Source: JBCAXA01 sp038749025 (lineage in GTDB: Bacteria > Pseudomonadota > Gammaproteobacteria > Steroidobacterales > Woeseiaceae). Taken from it: a stretch of DNA of 64,000 bases. Both the position numbers and the translations under genes were made by a program. The notes under the pieces were generated by a model that was not told the DNA's origin, ran no database searches, and saw only the letters and a program-made list of their open reading frames with translations. Positions 26,079 through 34,317 of the stretch are shown one piece after another. The DNA lies in NCBI GenBank assembly GCA_038749025.1, contig JBCDIL010000004.1, positions 1 to 64,000 on the forward strand. The letters are read 5' to 3'. Each line of letters opens with the position of its first letter. Within the stretch, counting starts at the first letter, position 1.

Positions 26079-26564
26079 ATGACATTTACACGTACCTCCT
26101 CGCGTCGCCCCCGGCGTTGGCAACGATTCGGCGCATTGCTCGGCTTACTGTTCCTGCTACCGGGCGCTCAAGCATTGGCCGCCAAAGACCCGGTCTATAC
26201 CAGCCTTTTCAGCAACACCGCACTCAAAGGCTATGACGCGGTGGCGTACTTCAAAGACGACAAGCCGGTTAAGGGCAGCAAGCAATTTGCGTACAGCTGG
26301 AACGGTGCTGACTGGCATTTTAGCTCGGCTGAAAATCGCGATGCGTTTGCGGCCGACCCGGACCGCTTCGCACCTCAATACGGGGGTTACTGCGCCTGGG
26401 CAGTATCGCAGGGCTATACCGCGTCTGGCGACCCCACTGTCTGGACCATTGTCGATGACAAGTTGTACGTCAACTACAACGATGATGTCGGTAAGAAATG
26501 GCGCGCAGATCCTCAGGGCTTTATTGCGAAAGCTAACCAGAATTGGCCTAACGTTCTTAACTAA
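26079..26564 (+). CDS. Exported YHS-domain protein
   Basis: 161 aa. A long Arg-rich N-region (SSRRPRRWQR) and hydrophobic core ending GAQALAA give a signal peptide. The mature part contains a YHS-type domain: LKGYDAVAYFKDDKPVKGS, WHFSSAENRDAFAADPDRFAPQYGGYCAWAV. Such proteins often accompany metal or redox systems and may bind copper. It is a single gene closed by a strong terminator, so it is not part of the export operon that follows. Confidence 0.9.
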   Translation: MTFTRTSSRRPRRWQRFGALLGLLFLLPGAQALAAKDPVYTSLFSNTALKGYDAVAYFKDDKPVKGSKQFAYSWNGADWHFSSAENRDAFAADPDRFAPQYGGYCAWAVSQGYTASGDPTVWTIVDDKLYVNYNDDVGKKWRADPQGFIAKANQNWPNVLN

Positions 26565-26578
26565 CGAAGGCCGATCCG

Positions 26579-26616
26579 GGGCGGTGTGGCACCTCTGACC
26601 ACACCGCCCTTTTTTG
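26579..26616 (+). terminator. Rho-independent terminator of the YHS gene
   Basis: GGGCGGTGTGG (26579-26589) pairs perfectly with CCACACCGCCC (26599-26609) across a 9-nt loop and is followed by six T residues, 14 bp after the stop. Confidence 0.92.
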
Positions 26617-26620
26617 TTTG

Positions 26621-26654
26621 TGTCCGATACTGTCCGGTGCGGACACCGCGGACG
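26621..26654. promoter_or_regulatory. Nested palindromic enhancer (UAS) for the NtrC-type regulator
   Basis: Four hexamers: TGTCCG at 26621 and 26631, then CGGACA at 26640 and CGGACG at 26649. The inner pair is a perfect palindrome (TGTCCG-GTG-CGGACA); the outer pair has one mismatch. Hexamers are 9-10 bp apart, on one helix face. The centre lies about 108 bp upstream of the predicted transcription start, a normal enhancer distance for sigma-54 promoters. Confidence 0.75.
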
Positions 26655-26718
26655 ACCGTCAGCGGTTCACAGACACCATACCCACCACTAAGTGACTGAT
26701 TTAATTAGACTGAAAAAC

Positions 26719-26735
26719 TTGGCACGGTTTCTGCT
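26719..26735 (+). promoter_or_regulatory. Sigma-54 promoter (-24/-12) of the export operon
   Basis: TTGGCACG (26719-26726), 4 bp, then CTGCT (26731-26735). Compared with the TTGGCACG-N4-TTGCW consensus only one base differs, and the invariant GG and GC are 12 bp apart as required. The predicted start is near 26746, 26 nt before the first gene. A sigma-54 activator is encoded in the same operon. Confidence 0.85.
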
Positions 26736-26771
26736 TTCTCTTTGTCGAGAGCGACTTTCGCGGAGAGAACA

Positions 26772-26999
26772 ATGCCCTGCCCTGAAATCATTATTGAGTG
26801 TGCCGCCTGGTTATTGACCGTCGCGGTTGGACTTGAACACTGGGTTTCGGCGCAACTGACACAGGTACTGACGGTACTTCCGGAACCGGTCGCTGATCAC
26901 GTGGTTGCTTATTGGCTTGAACTGGCCGCACCGATACGGCAACTGATCAGTGCGGCATCCGCTGGCTTCGTTGCGACGGCGGCGGTGCATCATGCGTGA
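26772..26999 (+). CDS. 75-aa small protein heading the export operon, unknown
   Basis: Short protein starting at ATG 26772 with GAGAGAAC upstream. It has a hydrophobic helix near residues 8-28 (IIIECAAWLLTVAVGL), a middle amphipathic part (LTQVLTVLPEPVADHVVAYWLELAAPIRQLI) and a second hydrophobic C-terminal helix (AASAGFVATAAVHHA). It looks membrane-associated and resembles nothing I recognise. Coding is supported by its position between the sigma-54 promoter and the adaptor gene and by the 8-nt overlap with the adaptor start, which implies coupled translation. Possible roles are a small accessory subunit or an exported signal. Confidence 0.65.
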   Translation: MPCPEIIIECAAWLLTVAVGLEHWVSAQLTQVLTVLPEPVADHVVAYWLELAAPIRQLISAASAGFVATAAVHHA

Positions 27000-28299
27000 G
27001 CCAGCCACGGTGCGCAGCATCGGTGAAACCGACGGAATTCGCGACACATCGTCACAAGATGTCTCGCGGGAGAAACCGCCACGTCGCCAATTTGTCGCCT
27101 GGGCTATCGCCTTTTTGGCTGTGGTTCTTGTCGCTACGGCGGTCGTCTACGCCTTACCTTGGTTTTCTACCGAACGCAGTGTGGCTCGCGCTCAATTGCG
27201 TTTCGCCACCGTGTTTCGCGGACCGTTCGTCCGCGATATTTCAGCTCAAGGGACGGTGGTTGCTGCCGTTGCACCGAGCTTATTCGCTGGCACGCCCGGC
27301 ACAGTCACCTTGCGGGCTCGCGCTGGCGATCTCGTAGAAGTCGGCGATGTCATCGCCGTTGTGGACAGTCCGGAACTCGCCAACGAGCGTGGCCGTGAGG
27401 TGGCCCTTCTGGACAGCTTGAACACAGCTATCGAGCGCCAGTCAATTGACAATCGTAAGCAACGGCTTGAGCTCCAACAGACAGTCGATCTCGCTCGTGT
27501 CACGCTGACGGCAGCAGAGCGCGAACTGCGCCGAGCCGAACAGTCATGGGAGTACCGCGTCATCAGTCGCCAAGATTATGAGAAGGCGGTTGACGATGTT
27601 GATCGGGCGAAGATCGAACTTAGTCACGCCGAAAAAGCGGCCACACTCGACACCGAAAGCCTCGAGTTCGAACTGCAGACCATGCGGCTAGAGCGCGATC
27701 GACAGCGCTTGGTTGTCGAGGATATTGATCGGCGTCTTGAGGCGCTAACGCTCCGCGCCCCGGTTGCCGGAATCGTCGGTGACCTCGCTGTTGAGAATCG
27801 CGCCTACGTCGATGCCAATACGGCGATTGCCACCGTCGTCGATCTGTCGGAACTGGAGATCGAACTGTCGATAGCTGCGAGCTACGCCGATGAATTATCT
27901 ATCGGGAGCGACGTCAGTGTTCGTATTGGAACAACCGACGTCGATGGCACGTTGGCCTCTGTATCACCCGAAGTGACCAACTCGACCGTTACGGCGCGCG
28001 TTCGCTTTTCCGGCGAACATCCCGCCGGCCTGCGCCGCAATCAACGCGTCAGCGCGCGGGTAGTCTTGGAACGGCGCGCCGACGCCTTACTGGTTGAGCG
28101 CGGTCCCTTTTACGACACCGGTGGCGGCCGCATCGTTTACCGCGTTACCAACGACACAGCCGAGCGCATGCCAATCCGTACGGGGACTAGCAGCGTGCAA
28201 TACGTCGAGATCATCGATGGACTCGAAGCGGGCGATGTCATCGTTACCTCCGAAATCGAACGCTTTAGAGATGCCGAGCGTGTCCTACTGCGCCAATAA
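26992..28299 (+). CDS. Periplasmic adaptor (membrane fusion) protein of an ABC/RND-type exporter
   Basis: 435 aa from ATG 26992, overlapping the small gene. N-terminal cytoplasmic tail, one membrane helix (~38-58, FVAWAIAFLAVVLVATAVVYAL), then barrel-sandwich halves (GTVTLRARAGDLVEVGDVIAVVD at ~105 and LRAPVAGIVGDLAVENRAYVD at ~255) around a long coiled-coil hairpin (~135-245), and beta-barrel domains. This is MacA/HlyD-like architecture. It should link the inner-membrane ABC permeases to an outer-membrane channel; no TolC-like gene is in the window, so a channel encoded elsewhere must be used. Confidence 0.92.
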   Translation: MREPATVRSIGETDGIRDTSSQDVSREKPPRRQFVAWAIAFLAVVLVATAVVYALPWFSTERSVARAQLRFATVFRGPFVRDISAQGTVVAAVAPSLFAGTPGTVTLRARAGDLVEVGDVIAVVDSPELANERGREVALLDSLNTAIERQSIDNRKQRLELQQTVDLARVTLTAAERELRRAEQSWEYRVISRQDYEKAVDDVDRAKIELSHAEKAATLDTESLEFELQTMRLERDRQRLVVEDIDRRLEALTLRAPVAGIVGDLAVENRAYVDANTAIATVVDLSELEIELSIAASYADELSIGSDVSVRIGTTDVDGTLASVSPEVTNSTVTARVRFSGEHPAGLRRNQRVSARVVLERRADALLVERGPFYDTGGGRIVYRVTNDTAERMPIRTGTSSVQYVEIIDGLEAGDVIVTSEIERFRDAERVLLRQ

Positions 28300-28333
28300 C
28301 CGACCCTTAAGTTTCCACCCGGGAGATCACACC

Positions 28334-29053
28334 ATGCTGCGGATGAACAAAATAAGCCGAATTTACCGAACCGAACTGATTGAGACTCACGCACTGCGCG
28401 AGTTATCGCTTAACGTCGACGCTGGAGAGTTTGTCGCCGTTACCGGGCCGTCAGGTTCTGGAAAAACAACCTTTCTCAACATCGCTGGCCTACTCGAAAC
28501 AGCCACTAACGGCGAGTACCAACTTGACGGGAGCGATGTTAGCCGGCTCTCAGACGATCGACGGTCACGCATTCGCAACGAAAAAATTGGCTTCATCTTT
28601 CAGAGTTTTAACTTGATCCCAGATCTCAACGTCTTCGACAACGTCGATGTGCCGCTTCGCTACCGCGGATTTAATGGGAGCGAGCGCGCTGAACGAATCG
28701 ACCATGCGTTGAAGCAAGTTGGCCTACATGCCCGCAAGCACCACCTACCGTCGCAGCTATCCGGTGGCCAGCAACAACGGGTGGCCATCGCTCGCGCATT
28801 GGCAGGCCAGCCAGCCTTCCTATTGGCCGACGAACCGACCGGCAACCTCGACTCATTGATGGCTCGTCAGGTGATGGACTTACTCGAGGGCATCAACCGC
28901 GACGGTACAACCATCGTGATGGTTACCCACGATCCGGAGCTTGCTCGCCGCGCGCATCGAACGGTGCACCTGCTCGACGGACAACTCGCGAATCCAGACC
29001 CGTTCTCGCCGCCGGCCGATCGCGCTACGGCGGAATTGTCCACGGTCGCGTAA
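28334..29053 (+). CDS. ABC transporter ATP-binding protein (MacB/LolD type)
   Basis: 239 aa. Walker A GPSGSGKTT near residue 40, Q-loop FIFQSFNLIPDL, signature LSGGQQQRVAIARAL, Walker B FLLADEP and switch His in VTHDPELA. The sequence matches the LolD/MacB ATPase group that drives mechanotransmission rather than transmembrane passage. ATG 28334 follows GGGAGATC and lies 34 bp after the adaptor. A longer upstream frame overlapping the adaptor gene is not used. Confidence 0.95.
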   Translation: MLRMNKISRIYRTELIETHALRELSLNVDAGEFVAVTGPSGSGKTTFLNIAGLLETATNGEYQLDGSDVSRLSDDRRSRIRNEKIGFIFQSFNLIPDLNVFDNVDVPLRYRGFNGSERAERIDHALKQVGLHARKHHLPSQLSGGQQQRVAIARALAGQPAFLLADEPTGNLDSLMARQVMDLLEGINRDGTTIVMVTHDPELARRAHRTVHLLDGQLANPDPFSPPADRATAELSTVA

Positions 29054-29063
29054 GGAGTTCCTC

Positions 29064-30380
29064 GTGTTTTTTTATAACTTACGACTAGCGCGCCAGAGCC
29101 TTGCCAAGCAACCTTTACTGACAGCACTGATGGTCGCGGCCATCGCAGTCGGGGTCGGTGTTTGCATGACCGTGACCGCGTATCTTTACTCGATTTCCGG
29201 CGACCCAATTCCGGAGAAAAGCGACCAGCTGTTCGCTGTACGGCTAGATAGTTGGGCTGGCGATGAAGCGTTCGACGACGAGCGACCTGAACAAGCACCG
29301 TGGCAACTTACCCATCGCGATGCCATGGCCTTAATGGAATCCGATATCCCGGTCCGACAGGCCGCCATGCGTAAGGCAATTTACACAGCGGTACCGGATA
29401 ACGCCGATATCGCTCCGTTCTTAACCACGTCGCGTATGACAGCGAATGATTTTTTTCCAATGTTTAATGTGCCGTTTGAGTTCGGAGGGCCATGGGATGA
29501 TCGCTACGACAAAGCCGCTGGCAATGTGGTTGTTCTCTCGAAGAGGACCAACGATTCATTGTTCGGTGGAGAGAACAGCGTCGGTCGCGAAGTCCGTTTC
29601 GGCGATGAGCGCTTTACGGTGTCCGGCGTTCTCGCCGAGTGGGCGCCGAAAGTTCTGTACTACGACGTCAACAACGGGCCCCTGAACCCGGTCGAAGATG
29701 TCTTTATGCCCTTCCAAATTACCGCCGAAAGAGAAATAGACGGTTCTGGCAATACAAACTGTTGGAAGGATGAACGCATCGATACTTACTGGGATCTGTT
29801 GGAATCGGAGTGTATCTACGTACAGTTTTGGGCGGAGCTACCCGATAGCGCCGCTGTCGCTCGCTATCAAGCTTGGCTTGACGGTTACACCGACGGTCAA
29901 CGAGAGCTTGGTCGGTTCGAGCGTCCGAACAACAACCGTCTCGACAACGTGACTGAGTATTTACGTATTCGCGAGGTGATTGGTGATCAAGAATTGGCTA
30001 TCTGGAGTATCGCGATACTGTTTTTGGTAGCGTGTCTCGTTAACACCATCGGTTTGATTTTGTCCCGCTTCGTCGCCAAAGCACCCGTTATTGGTCTTCG
30101 GCGCGCTTTGGGTGCGAGTCGGTGGACCATATTCCGACAGCACATCGTTGAGGTTGGACTGATTGGTTTCGTGGGGGGGCTGTTCGGCATCGGTTTGTCG
30201 TATGCCGGTTTACTCGGCCTAAGAAAGCTAATACCCGATACAGCGGCGCTAACAACACTGGATGTGCCGTTGGTTCTCATGACAGTCGCAGTTGCTATCG
30301 TGGCAGCGGTTTTGGCGGGCCTGTACCCAACGTGGCGTGTCTGCCGCATGCAACCTGCCATCTACTTGAAAACGCAATAG
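29064..30380 (+). CDS. FtsX/MacB-type ABC permease, first of two
   Basis: 438 aa from GTG 29064 with AAGGAG 6-7 bp upstream. One N-terminal membrane helix (TALMVAAIAVGVGVCMTV), a large periplasmic domain of ~240 residues (MacB-PCD-like), then three C-terminal helices with the FtsX region VIGLRRALGASRWTIFRQHIVE. A run of charged and Cys residues in the periplasmic part (NTNCWKDERIDTYWDLLESECIY) is absent from the second permease. It probably forms a heterodimer with the next gene product. Confidence 0.92.
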   Translation: MFFYNLRLARQSLAKQPLLTALMVAAIAVGVGVCMTVTAYLYSISGDPIPEKSDQLFAVRLDSWAGDEAFDDERPEQAPWQLTHRDAMALMESDIPVRQAAMRKAIYTAVPDNADIAPFLTTSRMTANDFFPMFNVPFEFGGPWDDRYDKAAGNVVVLSKRTNDSLFGGENSVGREVRFGDERFTVSGVLAEWAPKVLYYDVNNGPLNPVEDVFMPFQITAEREIDGSGNTNCWKDERIDTYWDLLESECIYVQFWAELPDSAAVARYQAWLDGYTDGQRELGRFERPNNNRLDNVTEYLRIREVIGDQELAIWSIAILFLVACLVNTIGLILSRFVAKAPVIGLRRALGASRWTIFRQHIVEVGLIGFVGGLFGIGLSYAGLLGLRKLIPDTAALTTLDVPLVLMTVAVAIVAAVLAGLYPTWRVCRMQPAIYLKTQ

Positions 30381-30389
30381 GAGCAAGAC

Positions 30390-31601
30390 GTGGAAATTCG
30401 TCCAATACTGAGCGCCATGTGGCGCAACCGCACGGGATCGGTCCTGATCGCTTTGCAGATTGCTCTCACGCTGGCGATTGTTGTCAACTCGGCGTTTCTC
30501 ACCATAGAACGGACCGAGTTCATTGGTCGACCCAGTGGCCTCGATGAGAAGAACATCGTTACGATTACCAGTACGGGTTTCGGTTCAGACTACGATCACG
30601 ACGCAACCATCAACGCCGATTTAGAGCTACTACGTTCCATGCCGGGTGTTGTGGCAGCAACCGCATCCGGCCATATACCGATGAGTGGCTCAGGCAGTGC
30701 AACCGGCTATCGTGCCAGCATGGACGACGGCGCACCGTTCGAAAACGGCAATTACTTCGAATTCGACGAGTACGCCGATGAAGCGTTGGGGGTCAACATC
30801 ATCGAAGGTCGCGGTTTCCTACCCACGGAAATTCGCCGGTCCGATGACCCGAACAGCGAACGTATGCCGGCGCAAGCGATTGTCACCAAAGCGCTGGCGG
30901 ACAAGCTCTACCCCGACCTTCCGAGTGCTGTGGGTCAGCGCCTCTACAACAACATAGGAGAAAGCGCGGAGATTATCGGCGTCATCGAGCAGATGTTTGG
31001 CTCCTGGGTTCACTGGCAGAACCTTGAACAAGTTGTCTGGTGGCCGGTCCGCCGGTCGCCACCGACAACGTTCTACATGGTGCGCACCGAACCGGGACTG
31101 CGTGACCAAGTCCTGGCGGATATGGAGCCACTTTTGTCGCAAGCTAACCGAACACGGATCATTCGTAGTCCGCGGACGATGGAAGAGATCATTGGTAGAA
31201 GTTATGAGGGCGACTACGCGATGGCGACCGTGCTCGCCATTGCGATGGTGCTATTGCTAACCATCACCGGGCTTGGCATCGTCGGGCTCGCGAGTTTTAC
31301 AGTTCGTCAACGGACCAAACAAATCGGCACTCGGCGTGCTATCGGTGCACGCAAACGTGACATCATTCGATACTTCCTTACCGAGAACTGGTTAATGACG
31401 ACAATCGGGTTGGTCATTGGCACTGGACTAACCTACTTCTTGAACTACCAATTGTCGCAGTTAATCGACTCGTCTCGTCTCGATCCGTGGTACCTCGGCG
31501 CCGGTGTGCTGGCGTTGTGGTTACTCGGCTTTCTCGCAGTAGCAGGCCCGGCGCGCCGTGCGTCGTTAATCTCACCAGCGATTGCGACACGTAACGTATG
31601 A
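30390..31601 (+). CDS. FtsX/MacB-type ABC permease, second of two
   Basis: 403 aa from GTG 30390. Same plan as the preceding permease (N-terminal helix, periplasmic domain, three C-terminal helices with RTKQIGTRRAIGARKRDIIRYFL) but with low similarity to it. The pair replaces the single MacB polypeptide, with the ATPase as a separate gene. The stop overlaps the regulator start by 4 nt. Confidence 0.92.
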   Translation: MEIRPILSAMWRNRTGSVLIALQIALTLAIVVNSAFLTIERTEFIGRPSGLDEKNIVTITSTGFGSDYDHDATINADLELLRSMPGVVAATASGHIPMSGSGSATGYRASMDDGAPFENGNYFEFDEYADEALGVNIIEGRGFLPTEIRRSDDPNSERMPAQAIVTKALADKLYPDLPSAVGQRLYNNIGESAEIIGVIEQMFGSWVHWQNLEQVVWWPVRRSPPTTFYMVRTEPGLRDQVLADMEPLLSQANRTRIIRSPRTMEEIIGRSYEGDYAMATVLAIAMVLLLTITGLGIVGLASFTVRQRTKQIGTRRAIGARKRDIIRYFLTENWLMTTIGLVIGTGLTYFLNYQLSQLIDSSRLDPWYLGAGVLALWLLGFLAVAGPARRASLISPAIATRNV

Positions 31602-32950
31602 CCCGTTCGATTCTCGTTATTGACGACAACGAAGGCGTACGAACCGCGTTGTCCGTGCTATTCGCCGTCCACGACCTTCCCTGCGTGACGGCGGATAGCG
31701 TGGCGAGTGGACTAGCGATGCTGGCGAGTCACGACATTGGGCTTGTCATTCAAGACATGAACTTCACCGAGGACACGACGTCGGGAAAAGAAGGCGAAGC
31801 CCTCTTCCAACAATTACGTGAGCTCGACCCGGACCTTCCCATCATCTTGCTAACGGCCTGGACCCATCTCGAGGCGGCTGTGCGTTTAGTCCGTGATGGC
31901 GCTGCCGATTACCTCAGCAAACCGTGGGACGATGACAAGCTACTCGCGACCGTACAGAATTTGTTGGAACTCGGCGACGCAACCCGCAGAGTTCAAGCGG
32001 CTGATCAATCACGACGGCGCGAGTTGGAGCGGTTACACGAACGCTTCGATCTCCAGGGTACGGTGTTTGCCAGTAGTGAAATGGCCGCGTTGATCGGTAT
32101 CGCGGTAAAAGTGGCACCGGCTGACGTGCCGGTCCTTATTACTGGCCCGAATGGCGCGGGCAAGGAAAAAATCGCCGATATCATTCATCACAATTCGGCC
32201 GTTCGAGGCGGTCCCCTGGTGAAGGTCAACGTCGGCGCCCTGCCCGACCAACTGATCGAGAGTGAATTGTTCGGCGCCGAAGCCGGCGCCTACACCGGCG
32301 CCACCAAGCGTCGGATTGGTCACTTTGAGTCGGCCGACGGCGGCACGCTATTTTTGGATGAGATCGGTAACCTCAATTTAGACGGCCAGGCTAAATTACT
32401 GCGCGTACTGCAAACCGGTGAGTTTCAACGTCTCGGCAGCAGCACGACACAAGCGACACATGTACGCGTCGTCAGTGCCACAAATGCCGATTTGGCGGCC
32501 GAGGTGGCGGCCGGGCGATTTCGTGAGGATCTTTACTACCGCCTCAACGTTATCGAACTGGAGCTGGAACCGCTCAAGCAGCGCCGGGACGACATTCTAC
32601 CGCTTGCGTATCATTTTCTTGGTGATGATCTAGTTTTAACGGCCGATGCGGAATCCGCACTGCTCGCGCATGACTGGTCCGGCAACGTACGCGAATTAGA
32701 GAACACCATTCGTCGGGCTCGCCTGTTGGTGAGTGGCGATCGAATCGACCGAGAGGACTTGGCGCTACCAGCACCCAGTGCCACCAGTACTGCGCCGCTT
32801 GCGGCCAACGCGGGTGCGCTTGATCGCGTTGCCATTGAATCGGCGCTAGCACGCGCCGGTGGCATTGTGGCTCAGGCGGCACGCGAATTGGGCCTCAGCC
32901 GACAGGCGTTATACCGGCGCATGGAAAAACACGGTATTCAGAAGCCCTGA
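31598..32950 (+). CDS. NtrC-family sigma-54-dependent response regulator
   Basis: 450 aa. Receiver domain 1-125 (Asp9-Asp10, phosphoacceptor Asp53 in VIQDMNF, Lys in YLSKPW); AAA+ domain ~155-385 with GPNGAGKE, sigma-54-contact loop GAYTGA (Tyr for the usual Phe, a tolerated variant) and GGTLFLDEIGNL; Fis-type HTH at the C-terminus (AARELGLSRQALYRRMEKHGI). It overlaps the permease gene by 4 nt and precedes the kinase. It is expected to bind the TGTCCG/CGGACA enhancer and activate its own operon. Confidence 0.94.
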   Translation: MTRSILVIDDNEGVRTALSVLFAVHDLPCVTADSVASGLAMLASHDIGLVIQDMNFTEDTTSGKEGEALFQQLRELDPDLPIILLTAWTHLEAAVRLVRDGAADYLSKPWDDDKLLATVQNLLELGDATRRVQAADQSRRRELERLHERFDLQGTVFASSEMAALIGIAVKVAPADVPVLITGPNGAGKEKIADIIHHNSAVRGGPLVKVNVGALPDQLIESELFGAEAGAYTGATKRRIGHFESADGGTLFLDEIGNLNLDGQAKLLRVLQTGEFQRLGSSTTQATHVRVVSATNADLAAEVAAGRFREDLYYRLNVIELELEPLKQRRDDILPLAYHFLGDDLVLTADAESALLAHDWSGNVRELENTIRRARLLVSGDRIDREDLALPAPSATSTAPLAANAGALDRVAIESALARAGGIVAQAARELGLSRQALYRRMEKHGIQKP

Positions 32951-32970
32951 AGCCTTTTAGACTTGCCGCC

Positions 32971-34317
32971 ATGGCGGCTTCCGACTCAAAACCACGGACA
33001 CCCCGCACCTCATTCGCAGGTCCGACCGTTCTGTTCGTGGGTATCGTCTTTACGCTAGCGACGCTCGCGGCGGCATGGCTTGCCCAGCGAGTGACACCGT
33101 GGTGGCTTGCTTGGCTGCTGAGTCTGATTGTCGGTCTTGCCGTTATCGCTTTCGCTTTGGATACGTGGTGGCGTCGAGCCGTTACCGTGATAGACGCTGT
33201 GGCCAGCGGCGCCGACAGCCTGCGCGACGCAGATTTTAGTGTCACGATTGCACGACCGCGCGGCGCTGAACTAGCGGCGCTGGTCGCGTCGCACAACCGT
33301 CTCGGCGAAGCGTTACGGACTGAGCGACAGACGCTATACCAGCGCGAACTGATGCTGGATACCGTTATTCAGGCCACCGATATCGCCTTGGTGCTGTGTA
33401 ACTCGGCGGACCGCATTGTTTATTCCAACGCCGCCGCTCGGCAACTGCTCAACCGCGGGCGACCCGTTAATGGCGAGGAGCTAACGGACCTGCTGTCGGA
33501 GTTACCCACCGCCTTCCGAACGGCGCTCGATGCCGGTGGCCAGGGACTTTTCACCGTCGATGGCGATGAACCACAGACGTATCATGTATCGCAATCCGAG
33601 TTCATGCTGAATGCGCAACGCCATCAATTGACGCTGCTAAAACAACTGACACAGGAGCTTAACCGGCAAGAAGTTGCGACGTGGAAAAAAGTCATTCGAC
33701 TCATCAGTCATGAGCTCAACAACTCATTGGCGCCGATCTCCTCGTTGGCGCACTCCGGGCGAAAACTGATCGAGAAGCATCAATCCGACCCGCAGCTCGA
33801 TGGATTGTTCGCGACAATCGGCGAACGCGCGAAGCACCTGCAACGTTTCATTGAGGGGTATGCCCGTTTTGCACGCCTACCGACGCCCCGCCTCAGCGAG
33901 ATTGAATGGGTTGAGTTCCTAGCGACACTGCAAGCCACCGTTCCGTTTGAAATCGAATATCCACTACCGTCTGAACCGGCATCGGTCGATCCCGTGCAGT
34001 TCGAGCAGGTCATGATTAACCTCTTAAAAAATGCTCACGAGTCAGGGTCGACCCCCGAGACAATTGTCGTTGCCGTGCGGCAGCGTCCGGCTAGTGTTCT
34101 CGTGACAGTCAGGGACAGCGGCGGCGGGTTAACGGACGACGTTTTGCAACATGCGTTGTTGCCTTTCTACTCCACTAAGAAAACCGGGACCGGCTTAGGT
34201 TTGCCCTTGTGCCGAGAAATCATCGAAGCCCATGGCGGACGCCTGTCGCTCGCCAACGTCGAGGACGGCCTGGAGGTGCGTATCGTTCTGCCAATCGGTC
34301 GTTCAGCGTCGACTTAG
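32971..34317 (+). CDS. NtrY/PAS-type sensor histidine kinase
   Basis: 448 aa. Two N-terminal membrane helices (~20-42 and 48-66) with almost no periplasmic loop, a HAMP-like linker, a PAS-like domain (~120-220), HisKA with the phospho-His at 247 in LISHELNNSLAPI, and HATPase (VMINLLKNAHESG, DSGGGL, KKTGTGLGLPLC). The signal is probably sensed in the membrane or cytosol, or passed on by the ABC permeases, as in antimicrobial-peptide detection modules. The 3' end overlaps the convergent AttH-like gene by 15 nt. Confidence 0.93.
   Translation: MAASDSKPRTPRTSFAGPTVLFVGIVFTLATLAAAWLAQRVTPWWLAWLLSLIVGLAVIAFALDTWWRRAVTVIDAVASGADSLRDADFSVTIARPRGAELAALVASHNRLGEALRTERQTLYQRELMLDTVIQATDIALVLCNSADRIVYSNAAARQLLNRGRPVNGEELTDLLSELPTAFRTALDAGGQGLFTVDGDEPQTYHVSQSEFMLNAQRHQLTLLKQLTQELNRQEVATWKKVIRLISHELNNSLAPISSLAHSGRKLIEKHQSDPQLDGLFATIGERAKHLQRFIEGYARFARLPTPRLSEIEWVEFLATLQATVPFEIEYPLPSEPASVDPVQFEQVMINLLKNAHESGSTPETIVVAVRQRPASVLVTVRDSGGGLTDDVLQHALLPFYSTKKTGTGLGLPLCREIIEAHGGRLSLANVEDGLEVRIVLPIGRSAST

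Noticed and set aside
28094..28333. Upstream extension of the exporter ATPase into the adaptor gene
   Set aside because: The ABC domain begins at ATG 28334 with its own GGGAG; the extension would overlap the adaptor coding region by over 200 nt.
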